A stretch of 64,000 bases of DNA from Hypomesus transpacificus. Its lineage: Eukaryota; Chordata; Actinopteri; Osmeriformes; Osmeridae. The notes under the pieces are model-generated. The model made no database searches and was not told the DNA's origin. It saw nothing but the letters and a program-made list of their open reading frames with translations. The translations under genes were made by a program, and so were the position numbers. Positions 11,100-26,066 of this stretch are shown one piece after another (position 1 is the stretch's first letter; the number at the start of each line of letters is the position of its first letter). The DNA lies in assembly GCF_021917145.1 (NCBI RefSeq), contig NC_061062.1:14468706-14532705 (forward strand), read 5' to 3'.

Positions 11100-13090
11100 A
11101 CTTACCCGCTGAAGCACATAGCCGGGTTTGTGAATTAAAAGGGATAACTAACAGTTAATGGGAAAGTACACTGAACCTACGACAACTATTGTCCCTACGC
11201 TGACATTAAAATGTATTGAAAGAAAGAAGAAAGAAAGATATACACTATATTTTCACTATACTAGAACTGTCATCTTGACTTCTATTAAATGCCATCATGG
11301 CAGAATGGCTAATCAGCTACAGTAGCAAGCTAGCTAGGTGAGACATAAACATATCTCGTGACAGTATCTTTCGCGTCTATTTTTCGACTGTTGTAGCTTG
11401 TATAAGAATACAAGTTGTGCCCCTCGTAAAGTTCTCACCGTTTATGTTAAATTGTTATCTCTTCAAATCTACCTTTTAGGCAGTTGTACGGTTGTCGTCG
11501 TCGTCGTCGTTGCTTTGTTGTCCTTTCTCAGCTGTTCCTGCGCTCTCGGTCTGTGTGTGTCAACATCCGGTTTGACTTCGTTCACTACTACCATCTCCAC
11601 CCGCAAGGTGTCAGGAATGCAGCATTAATCATTGGCTTTATGAAGTCAAGAGCCGAATTATCTCGATGCATTTGCACTAGGCCTACCCTATTCCTATTGT
11701 TCATTACGGTTACAGGTTAGCAGCAGTTCCATAAGTAGTTCAAAGTACATGATGGAGTCAAGTATCCATGTGTTCCGTGCAGTAGGGGTTAAGGAACCTT
11801 GAACTCCCAGCAAAGCCCTGTTTAAAATGCCTTTCCATATTCAGCAATGTGGATGTAGCAAATTAAGTCTCATGGAATTCTGTATTGAAAACAAAACATT
11901 GCAAAGTTTTTGTTTCTAAACTTCATTATTGATGTCAACCTCAATATCAGTGTTCAATATCAAGAGCTAGTAGGCTCCAGCTAATTCTGTATAGGCTTTA
12001 TACAGGAACTTCTCAATCTGGCCCATCAGGAAAGAGTTTTGTTAATAGCACATTTGTTTAGTGAGTATTGTTGATGTAAAACATATTGAACCAAACAAAT
12101 TGGACCTGTGAACACTCATGCGTTGCCTTGAAATGAAAACACAAACACAATACAACTGATGCTTATGTAAATATGTTGTGTTGGGCTGGACAGCCTCTCC
12201 ATGAACTCCCTTTTCCCATCTATCTTATCTCATATCTTCAGTATGTCTGTAGATGTTGCACTGTCTCCTTAAGAAATCTGCACGTCGCCATCACACACCT
12301 CTGAGATTTACTTCATATGACCCATTAAATCATTTACATCACCCACTGTTCTAAAAGCAAAAGATGCATTTCTCTAAATCCTACTGTGTTCCTTGACCCT
12401 ATGTCCTATCAAGGCTCACATATCTTTGATTTAAACTGATATGGACTATAAAATGGCATAATCTCTAAATCTCCAGTCATATCTCATAATCTCTAAATCT
12501 AATCGTAAGTCCATCTGTGCACACACCAAATTAGTATGACACACCCATTCAGTTTTATGCTCACCATAAACCCCCACTGTTTTCTATCACAGATTTGTAT
12601 CACTGTGTAAGGACACTCTTATGACATCTGTAGACTAACGGATTTGGAACATTCCAAATACCATTTTGATAGGAAACTTTCGGACCATGATTAAACAGTT
12701 GTATTTTAATTTCACACACACTCAAACGTGCCTAATTACAAATATAAGTCTCAGCTAGAGTAGTTGTCATTGACTCCAAAAGGTCCAAAGAACTGATCAA
12801 CCCATTCAGTATTGTTTATGTAAAACTGTTGCAAAACCTATGGACACTACACAGTCTGAGGTGAATTGTACAGGCTAACACACAAAAGCGGACACACAGG
12901 TGATCAGTGAGTAGGCATGCGGGCAGACGAGGGGAGGTGCATGTGGTAAGAGATACACTGATGTTGTTCATAGATAGACAGATGAGGAGATAAAGGGAGG
13001 GTGAGCTGGCAGAGAATAAAACAGTGGAGAGGACAACCCAAGGAAACACTGACACTTTCTGAGGCAGCAGGAGACAGGCAGAGTGAAAGT
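11100..13090. other. ypel5 5' region and intergenic DNA before plb1
   Basis: The non-coding first exon and promoter of ypel5 (- strand) probably lie near 11480-11650, where a GTC-repeat patch (GTCGTCGTC) occurs. From about 11700 to 13000 the DNA is AT-rich and I see no gene. The plb1 promoter must lie just left of 13147. An AATAAAA stretch near 13014 could act as a weak TATA-like element, but this is a guess. Confidence 0.45.
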
Positions 13091-13146
13091 GAGTGATTGA
13101 GAAACAGAGAGGACTACTTTTCAGGGTAGAGGAGTCTGACATCATC

Positions 13147-16100
13147 ATGGATGGAGCTGGACTGATTCTTCTGGCTACATTGGCTGTGACCCTTCTGGGT
13201 CCTTGTGCTCATATAACAGGTAGGCAGACTGCAAGTCTCCTTCAACAGAGGAATCATACTAATTGCATTATATTGGACATACAAATCCTACACTGACAGA
13301 AATCCCTGAAATGTTACATTTATGCCTTTAACAAACTGAACCGTAAACAGAAACTTTTTAAACAGCCTACTTTTATTAATGTACAGAGTTTACATGACAT
13401 TTACATTTATTCATTTAGCAGACGCTTTTATCCAAAGCGACTTCCAAGAATGACAAAAGTGCATAGGTCACTGATCATAACAACGAGATAGCCCCAAACA
13501 TTGCGGGTAGCCAAAACATGAAGCATACATTGTGAAAAACCAAATAAGTGCAGAGTTCAGCAGAGTTGCATTTAAGATTTAAGCAATTAATACAATTCCA
13601 TTCATTAGGCTAGAAGTGGATGTGAATCTGTTAATTATATTGATATTGGAATTTGTACTCAAGGACATACTGAGGTAACTTACTATGGTTAATTTGTCAC
13701 TGATACAAGGGTGAAATCATTTTTCAGTATTTCAAGTTCACGCAATGCCAGTGAAGTGTGTCTTCTCCAGATACATGGCCTTATCCTTAACACCCAGATA
13801 CACACTGTAGCCTATTGGAAGATATGGTACACAGTGACTACAGCTTTGTTATTGACTATGGCATGATCCAGTATGTCTGTGATCAATATCCAAAGTCCTG
13901 GTAGGGGCGACATAGACATAAAAACTAAATGACTGTTGTTTAAAGAAAATCACCTGATTGTTGCATGTGTGTTATTGTTGTTTGTCTCTGTGTGTTTATG
14001 TGTGAATGTGACCGTGCCTATAAGCACATTCACTAACACAATCATTCATCTATAGCAACGTTCAGAAGGTGACTGTAGTTAGTACAGGACAAAATTAAGG
14101 ACAAAAAGTGAACCATTCCAATGTATTGCAGTTGCTACAGTGCAACAACAATATGATCACTGTTGCTCTGGATAAAAGTGTTTGCTAAATGAATAAAATG
14201 TCAAATGTAATCTCAAACAAAACATGTCTTTGTCTGTCATGCTGTTTCATTGGATTTCATTCATTTCAACACCACTTTCAGATGCCTCTTACATTCACAA
14301 AGCACCCAACAACTTGCCTGTGAAGGAGTCAGAGAAGGTTTGTGTTTGACTGTGGTTGTCCTTTCAGTCTCAATGTGTCACTCAGGTCACTGAGATTACT
14401 CTCTTCCAGAAAATTAGCACCAAGCATGTACTGTATGTCCCTCTTACAGACAGAGAGCTACATGACATCCCTCTGTTCTCCTGCCACAGCTCTCCCAGCA
14501 TCCTCTGGTAAAATCCTTTTTTTTTCATTAAAATAAATTGAAACTAATAAATCGTGATGACATACCCACGTGTTTTTTTATTTTATGTAACCTCTTTTTT
14601 CTTTACAATTCTAACAAGCCTTCTTGTACACAAGTACAGCAACCTCACAGCCTCACAGTCACTGAAGTGTCTTTGTACTTGTTGCTTCTTCATTAGTTCA
14701 TGCTCTGAGGCCGGCTGACATTGCAGTTGTGTCTACTATGGGAATTCCACACTCACACGGGTAAGCAGTAGTCATTTTGTCACCAGCGGCACAATTCCTC
14801 TTTGTTCGTTGGATGGGGATCAAACACATGAATGCATTTCATTGGACACAACATTGTGTCAGATGTTTGTATGTATGATTCATCCCTCATTCTTGATTCA
14901 TTCCTCACACTGTGTTCAACCTCACTCATCACCACAGGGGAGAAGGAGTTGTTCTCAGTAGAATACTTGGTAAGTCTGAATTCTTAATTCTCGTTCGAAT
15001 GTCTCTATGAAAACAATCTACGTTTTCACTTTCTATATCAAGAACAAAACTTTTTGGGTCCCAAAATCTCAGTTTAATATCTGTTTTAGAACACACAGCA
15101 GAGGGATTTGAGGTTTTCAAGGTTTATCAATCAGTTAACCATTATTTGTTTTAATGCACTGTCTATTTAGCCTGATTGATATTGGCCGGGTTTCCCAGAT
15201 TCGTTAAGAAGCCCTTAATGCTAAGAGCCTCTTAAGAACGTTCTAAGAGCGCTCTAGAACGCTCTTAGAACGTTCATAGGAAGCTCTTAGCGTTAAGAGC
15301 TTCTTAACGAATTTGGGAAACCTAGCCATTGGCGTTCTCCCAGTTTGGTAGGGTTGCCAGAGATGGAATAAAACTCAAGTTGATTAAAGGGGCATTGGGT
15401 TCACTTCCTCTCTGAAGCCATGAAATATATTGGTCAGACGACAGTCTATGTTTGCGGGTTGCCATTGTGTTAATATTGTTTTCCTTGCCATTATTTCCTA
15501 TAGTAAAATGGTCTACTTCATCCAGAACTGTGAACTCCATATGCTACAGAAGTTTCCAATTGATGTTTCTGTCACTGATTAACTCCACAGATTTGAGGAA
15601 CAATACCCCCTCACATCATCTCAGTTCGTTTTTGTGCTAATCTTTTAGAAATGTAGAGCAGACCAGGTTTGATCTAATCTCCTAGTTCACTAATGCCCTT
15701 GCTGTAAAAAGAAGCCCAACGTTTGTTTCCAGTTAAGAGGTCAGGGTTCATGGAAATGTTACAGGAAGTGGGACCATAACGAGTCTGTTTTGTGACTGAA
15801 TTACAGTCATATTCATACAATAACTCATCTAGCTATCTGGACCTCTGTCTGTCACCTTCAAAATGGTGAAACCTTGAATTAAGCGATAGGACAGAATCAT
15901 ACGATTGTTCGTTCACACTACTGTTCGCCATATCTTTACAAAGCCAGTAAAACACATGGTCAAGATAAAAGACTAATATTGAAACTGCTTAGATATGTCT
16001 GTATGGTAACCGTCGTGAGCCAGATTGTCTCTATAAAGACAACCGCTCTTAAGACACACTGTTTCCTTTGGGTGCAGACCATCAGAATATGCATCTATTT

Positions 16101-19100
16101 GAACTCTTATCTATTATGTGTGGATAAGAGTGGCCATTGACCCCATCTCTAAGTCTGCAATGTACAGTATGTACTAAAAGAAACAAAGTGACTGGTTGAA
16201 CATATAAAGCGCTATTGATTTCCATAAGAACATGAGACTATCATGTGTATACATTCATCCTGACATATTCCTATCCTGTCCCCATGTTCTATCCCCAACC
16301 CCTAACTTACAGAACTGCTGTCTATGTTTAACCCTGATGTGACACCCCTACCCCAGCAGTCAGCCCATCAGCACAGGTAAACACAGAGAAACAGACACAC
16401 ATGTACCCACAATTCACACCGATGCTGTCATTGTTTACTACATGTCTGTTCATGGGTCATAGGAGTCTGTTGGAGCAGGCTGAAGATCTAGCTCTCTCCT
16501 TCTCCAATCACCAGGTATTCCTTCTCCCTCGCCGTGGCTGTTGCTACACTCACAAACACTGCCTGTCCAATTACTACTGCATCACTCTCTCAGCGCCTGT
16601 CTACAAATGTGTGTGTGTATGTGTGTGTGTGTGTGTCTTACAGGCCAGAGAGACAGACAGAGACTGGGGACTGGTGCTGCTGTTCGTCCATGCAGACTCT
16701 GTGTGTGCCTGCTCCCAACAGGTACTGTAGGATACTGTGCCCGTCCAATCATACTGCACACCCCCATATAGTGTCCTTCACATATTGGAAACATCGTGCT
16801 TCTAAACTTCCTGATGTGAGAGCTCGTTGAGATGCTGTGGAGGTGGAGACGGAAATGTTGTCTTGTTCCCCAGGCGAGGACACAGGTGGAGTTTGCAGTG
16901 AAGGAGGTGGAAGTTGCCCTGGAGGTGTTGCTCAAAAAGGTCCTTCCTCTATTCAGTGTCTCTGTCAATGTTTTTGTTTCGTGTGTTTCTGTTTATATCT
17001 AGGTTTCTCTGTCATAGAGCATTTGACTGAACATCAGGATGTCCTAGGTTCAAATCCCCCCTCCATGTCATTTTTGTATAAAAGTTTGATAAACAAAAAT
17101 ATAAATATTGCATTCTTTGTTTGCCTCCCTCAGCTGCATCACAGCCTGGTTCATGTTGTGGTCTGGAGCGGGCTCTCTGATGTGCCCTCTCACCAGGACA
17201 GGTCCGTGTTTCCTCACCCTAAAACCACACAGATACAGAAGATTCTAGAATACACCAGTTTAAGTTACACTCTACAGTACACAGCATTTGCTGTTGTTTT
17301 ACCTTCCATTTTCCATGTAGGCTATAAATCTCAAATAATCTACAACCTTTAATGCATTAAATAGTTACAATTTGACGTAGCATGAGATTGTAAAAGCAGT
17401 AAGAGGATTGTCATGCTTGACTTTCCCTGGCCGCTAATGATTTGCAGGTCATGCTTGTGTATGGAGGAGAATGACAAAGCCAAACAACGGTTCCAGAGAG
17501 CTGTTTCTACAAGAGCACTGCAGGTACACTACACAAACTCTGTATTTGTGTGTTGTACGTGTGGGTGTGTGTGTGGGTGTGTGAGTGTGGGATGGTCCCT
17601 GTTGACGTGCTCCCCTGCTGCCCTCCAGTGTACCACAGCCAAAGCAGGCGGGGCTATGCAGGGTCAGTGCTGTGTCTGTCTGAGGAGGCCTGTCGGACTG
17701 ACACTTTCTGTTTGAAACTGAAGGAAGTTGTCGAACTGTAAGAGATTTTGTGAAAGGGATGTGTGTGCATGAGAGCCTTCTATGTGTCTCCAGGAGTCTC
17801 TGGACAGCGTCCTGCAGAGGCAGAGGCGGCTCAGTGAGAGGGAGGACTTTGCAGTCCTGCTCCACACCAGCCCTGTGGTCACGGACCCAGTGAGTGGACA
17901 TAAGGGCCACACATATAATGCTGTTCATCTTTATTGTTTTCATAAACAATAACCAGGTTAATAGCAACAATAATAACAGGGTTATTGCCACAGATGCTGT
18001 ATAACCAGAGTATGTGGAAATGAGCCTCTATAAACAATGATGAGATAAATGCAGGTCAAATTTTTCATTGAAGATGACAGGTTTTTCATCTGACACAATC
18101 CAGTTGATTCTTCAGCTGTGGAACAACCTGGTAAGCTCCCAATAAACACATTGTGGGCAACAAACATGGGAAAACACTTTTTCACAGAGCACATTGTAAC
18201 AGCAACAAATGCAGCAGACATAATTGGTCTAAGAGAAAGTGTTTGTAGATTCCTTGACAGAATGTGATGTCACTGTTTTGGCCCTTGGGTGGCACAATGT
18301 TAAAGTGACTCAGCAAATGATAAGAAAAGGGACTTTATGATTATTTCTAAATATCAGAGATTAGATAACCAATGTCGAGAGTAGTTGTTTTATGAGTTCC
18401 ATTATAATCTTCACTCATACTCTCTGGTTCTTCCAGGCAAGGATTTATATTATCTTAAGGTCTACAAAGTTTATCGGTGTAATCTGATGATTACATAAGG
18501 TAAGATGATCTGTCCTTGACCAATCACAATCATCTCTCCCCCAGCTTCAGCCAATGACGGGTCAGACTGAAGTGAAGGACAATGACATCAACAGTATATC
18601 CTGCCCCACTGAGGTGAGACATATTCTCGTGGAAATGCAAATCAGAAAGACATCTGAGATCATAAAGCATCCAAAATCCATCACCCCATAATTCATCATT
18701 CTTCCCTTCTCAGACTTCAGACATCAAATACTGAAGGGTTAGCCAACCAAGGTGACAGTAATGGAGACATGGTTCTCTCTCACACTCCTCTCTCCTGTCC
18801 AAACCCAGGAGCAGCCCTTCCTGAGGACTCAGCTCAACTCCCCGTCCCCACACCAGGAGCATTCCTCAACCAACAGGAGGGAGGCCAGTCCTCTCATTGA
18901 CCCCGTACGTCTTCCTCTCCCTTACTATCTGCCATAAGTCTGGACACTGGTGAGGAAGCACATTAAGAGAAACATACAAATGATCAAAATATCCTGTGTG
19001 TGTTTGTGTGTTTGCGTAGATCATGGGCTCTGAGCTACCCTGCACAGATCGCGGTCCATCCCCTACAGTACCCACCTCAGGTAAAGAGCGTCAGAGAGTT

Positions 19101-20155
19101 GGGTAAACACGTCCCCTGGCAGTTAGTGTGCGTTGCTGGCTGACGTGGAAGTTGTCTTTCTTGTCCATGCAGTTCATGAGCTTCAGCCTGGGGATATCAA
19201 AGTGGTGGCAGCACTCGGAGACTCCTTAACGGTGGGCGGGCCATGTTAGCTAACTGCTCCAATCATATCTGTGCTTCCCTCTGCTCTCTTTGGGGACTTG
19301 TTGTAATGTTGGGGACAATAGAGTTGGCCAATCATTTCTTTCTTTTCCTCACCACAGGCAGCCAATGGGGTTGGTGCGAAAGACCCAAACAACCTCCTGC
19401 TGGTGACGAATGAGTACAGAGGACTGTCATGGAGGTGTGCAAGAGTTCACTGGCTGTCTAATGACCACATGCACATGGAAAAAGTATCTGTTTGAGTTCC
19501 ATGGTTGCTGTATCTCAGCAGCCCTGAAAACTAACATAGTGTGTCTATCTTTCAGCATTGGGGGAGATCAGAACCTGACTACAGTCACCACCCTGCCCAG
19601 TACGTGACCCTAGACCTACAGTTTTATACTGTCATGCTTCATAATACTATACAACATGGAACTGTTAATTTGCTTAAACATAACAACAATCTTGTGGTTT
19701 GTGTCACAGTATTAATGCTACTGTACCTGACCACTGATAGTAATTGATAACCATCTATGATTGTTTTAGCACTTAAATAATAAACCAAGTGTGATCTTAT
19801 CGTTGCAAGGGACCTTGCCGTATACCAGATATCCAGCAGCTGTAGATCTTACCACTGGGTTACAATACTACTGATATTGATTTTTTGTGAATTACATACT
19901 GCCATATTATACAATGTTAGAGGCGTGTTTGGTTGTGTCGCTTCTAAATGCTATGCTATGTGATAGTTGGCAGGTAAGGCTAACTCTAACTATGTATAAC
20001 CCCTATGGCTTTGCTGTACAGATATATTGAAGGAGTTTAACCCCTTGCTGACTGGATTCTCCATGGGGATAGGGAATAAGGATTCCCCCAAAGCCTTCCT
20101 CAACCAGGCTGTACCTGGAGCCACCAGCAGGTCAGTTACTCTCTCTCTCTCTCCC

Positions 20156-20232
<77 letters not shown>

Positions 20233-23200
20233 TTGTCTCTCTCTCTCTCTGTCTTTTTCTCTGTGTCTCTTCCTCTCTATTTCTTTCCTGTTCCCTTGCT
20301 CCCTCACTTAAAATGAATGTGTTGTCCTTTTCAGTGACATGACCACTCAGGCTCGTGTCCTAATAGACAAGATGAAGAATGACTCGGTGAGGCGAAACAA
20401 AACATATTAAAGCTTAACTCACGCACACACAGTACGTTGCACCATTCGTAGACCGCGTGAGTGAATCAGAAAAAGGCTGATGGTCATTTCCTCCTTCACA
20501 GCGTGTTGATTTCCAGAACGACTGGAAACTGATCACCATGTTCATTGGAGGCAACGACCTGTGTGACTTCTGCACTGACTCTGTAAGCGAGTGTCCAAAT
20601 GAATAATTAATGATTACTTACATCTGCTACAACATTAGAAATGATGTTGGTTCTGACACCTCTGGTACTACAGGTTTACTTCTCAGCCAATAACGTGGTC
20701 GGTCGCATCCGTGAAGCTCTGGATATCTTACACAGAGAGGTAAGCTACAGTTGCCATGACTGTCTGGTCTGTTCGTTGGATAAAGGGGCACTCTAGCTTT
20801 TAAATAAGCATCTAAAACAGCTTTCCGTGTTTGACGTGTTTTGGTTATTTCCAGGTGCCCCGTGCCTTAGTGAATCTAGTTGAGCTGCTTCACATCGTGC
20901 CCCTGCGTCAGCTGCACCAGGACAAGAGCATCAACTGTCCCACCTGGTTTGTCAAGTGAGTGAGACATTCACCCGGTGGTCATGTGTGCTGCTGAAGCTG
21001 CCGGAGAGCAGTTCGAGCTCGCAGAGTCACACATTTGGCTCTGCATGCCTGATTCACCATAACAAATATTGATCCTTATTGATTCATTTTCATTCTCGAG
21101 TCTCTGTTTGTTCCTCAGTATTGTGTGCCCTTGTGTGGTGAAGCCGAACGAGGGCTCACGTGAACTCCAGTCGCTCCAAGACATGAACAGAGCTTACCAG
21201 GTACACAGGCCCATGGCTGGCGGAGGAAGATTCATGTCTAACCCGTTTGTGGTTTTCACTTTTTTCTCAGTGGGTCTGTGATGGACCCACAACTTTTTAA
21301 AGTCTCTGTAATGAGTTAAACAAAAAGTAATGTGACATTTTTATTGGTTTATATTGTGGACAAGACAATACTCTGGACAAAAAGCTCATTTAGTTTCCTC
21401 AGTGTGTCTATCTGCCTAACTCTGTCTGCCTCACTATCTGTCTGTGTGTCGTTCCAGAGTAAGATGAGAGAGCTAGTGGACACGGGGCGATACGACACCC
21501 ATGACAACTTTACTGTGGTGCTGCAACCCTTCCTCAGAGAGGTCTACCTCCCCCTGCTGGAGGTGAGAGTCACTCCATGCTCTAGATGGAATCGGCCACA
21601 GATCCCATTCTAATGCTACATGCACATTGTAGACTGGACGATGCACTCTCATGCCTTTGAGGAACGATGTTACAGCACTTGTCAACTGTTTGTCTCTCTC
21701 TTGCCCCCCCCCCCCCACCCCCCCACCCCCCCACCCTCTCTCTTTCAGGATGGTCGTCCCGACCGCTCTTTTTTCTCCCCAGACTGTTTCCACCTCAGTG
21801 AGAAAGCCCACAGACTCATGGCCAGTGGGATCTGGAACAACATGGTATTCTTCGTATCTATGCGTAAACTGTTCTAAAGGATCTCTCAGCAAGTCATTCT
21901 GAGTCACAATAACCTGAGTGGTCTGTGTCACTCTCGATCAGGTAGAACCAGTGGGAAACAAGACCTTCTCCCAAGACTTTTCTGCGGGTGTGCCTTTGCA
22001 GTGTCCTTCTAAGGTAGTACAGACTGGATAGGCTGGTGACGTGTCAGTAGATCTCTGACGTGTCAGTAGCTCCCTTTCGCTCTGATAGTTAGTGCATATG
22101 GAGGACTAAATGTGCCAAAATTAAATACATAAATAAATAAATACTTAAATAAATAAATAAATACTTAAATAAATAAATACTTAAATAAATAAATAGACAT
22201 CTCTTAAGTGATGATATTGTTAACATGTGGCCTGTTCACAGTCACGTTTATTGAAGCAAGCGCATGATCAGGTAGAGGGTCAGAGAAGTGTGTGCGTCTT
22301 GGTTGTGCCAGGCTGCCAGCACCGTTCTACAGCTCCACACCAGGAATAAACCATTACAGGTTACGTTTTAGGGCCATTTAAACATGTTCAGGAAAAAACT
22401 GTGTTTTATAAAGCCTAAAACACTGCAGTTCCATGAGGACAGTTCTATCAAATGGCTTATGTCCCGCGTCTTAACATTTAAAATGAAATGCGCATTTCAT
22501 TTTAAATGAAAAGAGGCGGGACATAAGCAGTTTTATCAAAGTCCCGCCTCTTTACATTTAAAATGAAATGCACATTTCATTTTAAATGAAAAGAGGCAGG
22601 ATATAAGCAGTTTTATCAAAGTCCCGCCTCTTTACATTTAAAATGAAATGCACATTTCTTTTCCTTTGAAAAGAGGCGGGACATCACCAGTTGCACAGAC
22701 CTGTCCTTATTGGACTGCAATGTTTTACTCTTGGAGCACTGTGATTGGACACTGTGTTTGATAGCAAAATGTCAGACCTGAGCTGTCAATCAAGGAGCAG
22801 ACATATTCAGTCTTATTGAAATGCAAATGGTCCACTTTGAAAACGACTGAACCAGACATTTTCTTGTTAACATGTGGCCTGTTCTCAGTCAAGTTCATTG
22901 AAGTAAGCGCATGATCAGGTAGAGGGTCAGAGAAGTGTGTGTGTTTTGGTTGTGCCATGCTGCCAGCACCGTTCAACAGCTCAATACCAGGCATAAACCA
23001 TTACAGGTTACATTTTAGGGCCATTTAAACATGTTCAGGAAAAAACTATGTTTTAAATAGCCTAAAACACTGCAGTTCCATGAGGACAGCTCTATCAAAT
23101 GGCTTATGTCCCGCCCCTTTTCATTTAAAATGAAATGCGCATTTCTTTTCCTTTGAAAAGAGGCGGGACTTTGATAAAACTGCTTATGTCCCGCCTCTTT

Positions 23201-25972
23201 TCATTTAAAAAGAAATGTGCATTTCATTTTAAATGTAAAGAGGCGGGACTTTGATAAAACTGCTTATGTCCCGCCTCTTTTCATTTAAAATAAAATGCGC
23301 ATTTCATTTTAAATGTAAAGAGGCGGGACATAAGCCATTTGATAGAACTGTCCTCATGGAACTGCAGTGTTTTAGGCTTTATAAAACAATTAAATGGCCC
23401 TAAAACGTAACCTGTAATGGTTTGTGCCTGGTGTGGAGCTGTAGAACGGTGCTGGCAGCCTGGCACAACCAAGACGCACACACTTCTCTGACCCTCTACC
23501 TGATCATGTGCTTGCTTCAATAAACGTGACTGTGAACAGGCCACATGTTAACAATATCATCACTTAAGAGATGTCTATTTATTTATTTAAGTATTTATTT
23601 ATTTAAGTATTTATTTATTTAAGTATTTATTTATTTATGTATTTAATTTTGGCACATTTAGTCCTCCATAAGTGCAGTCCTTGGAAATCATTGTAGAATA
23701 TGTACACAACTGTACATGGGGATAGATGACTCTGTTTCTGTTTGCCTCTGGACCAGACCATACCCTTCCTGAGGACAGCCCACAACAGCAACTACACCTA
23801 TCAGGGCCCTCCTCCCTCTCCTCCACCAATCACGGTACAGTAGGTCATTCAGTGTTCAATTTTGAAATTTAGATTATTGAGGGTTTGATGTTGAGAATGT
23901 GTTTGTCTGCAATTCTGTAGAACTGGGGAAGTGATTTCTCCTGTGTGAACACGGCTCCGTCTGAGACTGTACCGACTTCAGGTGAGAGACACGGGCCGGG
24001 GGGAGGGGGATTGGGTGGTCGGGGGGCGGGGGGCGGGGTAATTGGATGGGGGGGCCGAACATTACTGGTTGTGGTTTTTCGTTTATCCCACTGTTCACGT
24101 AGCTGATCCGCTCTCAGTTCACAGGTTGAAGCCTGGAGATATCAAAGTAGTGGCTGCAGTGGGGGACTCTCTAACTGTGAGTGTGCTGGATAGGGAGGCA
24201 CCATGTGTTCACAGAATCTCATATTTTATTAACTGCTCATGTTTGATCTCCCTCTGATGAATCTCTATCTTCTACTGTGTCAGGCTGCCTTTGGGGCCAA
24301 GGCAAAGAACCTGTTGCAGCTGGCAACTGAGAACAGAGGCGTTGCATGGAGGTGAGAGGCGACACAAGGACTCAGAATAACACATTGCCCCCGTGTTGAT
24401 ATTCGTGGGAAACATATGAGAAAGCCACTACTCAATGAAGTATGAGATCATTAGGGGCCACAAGTTAATAAGGCGTGTGAGCGTGATACTGTAACAAAAT
24501 TGTGTCCACATCTTAATAATGCATGGCCACAGTCTGTTGTTAAGGCCATACTAACACCGGGCGAGATCCATAGGCTATTATCACGTTTGAAGAAAGCATG
24601 GATAAATGTGATACATTTCATTATAATCTTGGTGAAGAACATTTTTTAGGAGCTCATCCGGTGTTGTCAATATAGCCTAAACCCCAGATTCCGTATCTTG
24701 TGGCCACGGATGATTGAAACATGGCCTTGCCACAGTAACTCGTGGCCATGACTTGAAAGGGTTCACAGTTAAATGAATAATATTTGTTGTTTTTTCACCA
24801 GCATTGGAGGAGATAAAACCCTCCAGACTGTCACAACACTACCAAGTAAATCTCTCCACAACCTATGTTGTCAGATTAAGAAATGTTAAGGTATCGTTCC
24901 ATAGGCTGAAAATCAATGGTAAACTAAATCGAGTGAAAGTTATAAAGCGACTATAAACGGTGAAATCACTAGGTTTATCCTCATTTATAGTCTATCGAAA
25001 GAAATTTTGTTCTACTATGAGTTAATAAACATTCTGTGTCTGTTTAGATATTCTGAAGAAGTTTAACCCCAATATCCAGGGTATGTCAAAGGGTAATGGC
25101 AAAGGGCAGACAGGCTTCAATTTGGCGGTCTCTGGTGCCAAAATATCGTGAGTGCAGTTGTTACATTCAACTCTGTTCTGTTGTAAAACTGTCACAAGGC
25201 CTTTATAGGACTGCCATCATGAGAAATACAAGAATTTAAATGATCTGGCATGTCATGATTATGTACATATGATTAGGTACTGATGGTACAGGTATCAGGT
25301 GAAATTGATCTAACAAAAATCTGTTCTTGATCTCGCACAGGGGAATTCCAGGACAGATAAAAAATCTCATAGATGCCATGAAGAAGAATTCTGTGAGTCT
25401 TCTGCTGATCTTGTAAATGCGATGGATAATCAACTATAAAACAGGACAAAAGCTGAACTGCAATTGACAGGAACTCCGAACCTTCCTCCCCGCTTCTGTG
25501 TCTGGTTTCCTAGGCGGTGGATTTTCAGAATGACTGGAAGCTGGTCACACTGTTCATCGGGGGTAACGATCTGTGTCAGTACTGCAATGACAGGGTGAGC
25601 GTGCCCTTCAGACGTAACATGCTACACACATGGAGCAAGTGCTCATCAGGGGTCTCATAACTCTCTTCAGAATTTTCATTTGGATGATACAGGGACAGGA
25701 AGATAGGAATGCCAACCCTGTCTCAACCATCCCCTCAACATCCTGGGATAAATGCATGTGTTATTTATAATGTGGATTATTAGCAGATTTAGCCACACTG
25801 CTAACCAGAAGTGCCTTCTATATTGTTCAGTAATCAGAATGTGTTTTTGTTTAATAGTTGTGCTATGATATCATCAGCGGCGTGTCAGGCTAACCAAGCA
25901 TCGTGACCATCCTCTCATTGTTTTATTGCAGACAAGGTTTCGTTTGAATGATCAGATTATGTCACAGGATCT

Positions 25973-26066
<94 letters not shown>

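Larger units (their letters stand above)
14282..18904 (+). other. plb1 lipase repeat 1, catalytically dead
   Basis: Exons: 14282-14337, 14450-14507, 14697-14760, 14938-14969, 16313-16376, 16463-16514, 16644-16721, 16874-16939, 17134-17201, 17448-17523, 17794-17889, 18545-18613, 18809-18904. The repeat begins with the family signature [16 protein letters not shown]. Where repeats 2 and 3 have GDSLT it reads GIPHSH, so the nucleophilic serine is gone. The GGND block is replaced by a VHADS stretch, and the D-x-x-H block reads VVTDP without the histidine. The fold is recognisable but all three catalytic blocks are lost. The reading frame is nevertheless intact over every exon, so this looks like a retained non-catalytic domain and not decay. 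Confidence 0.85.
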
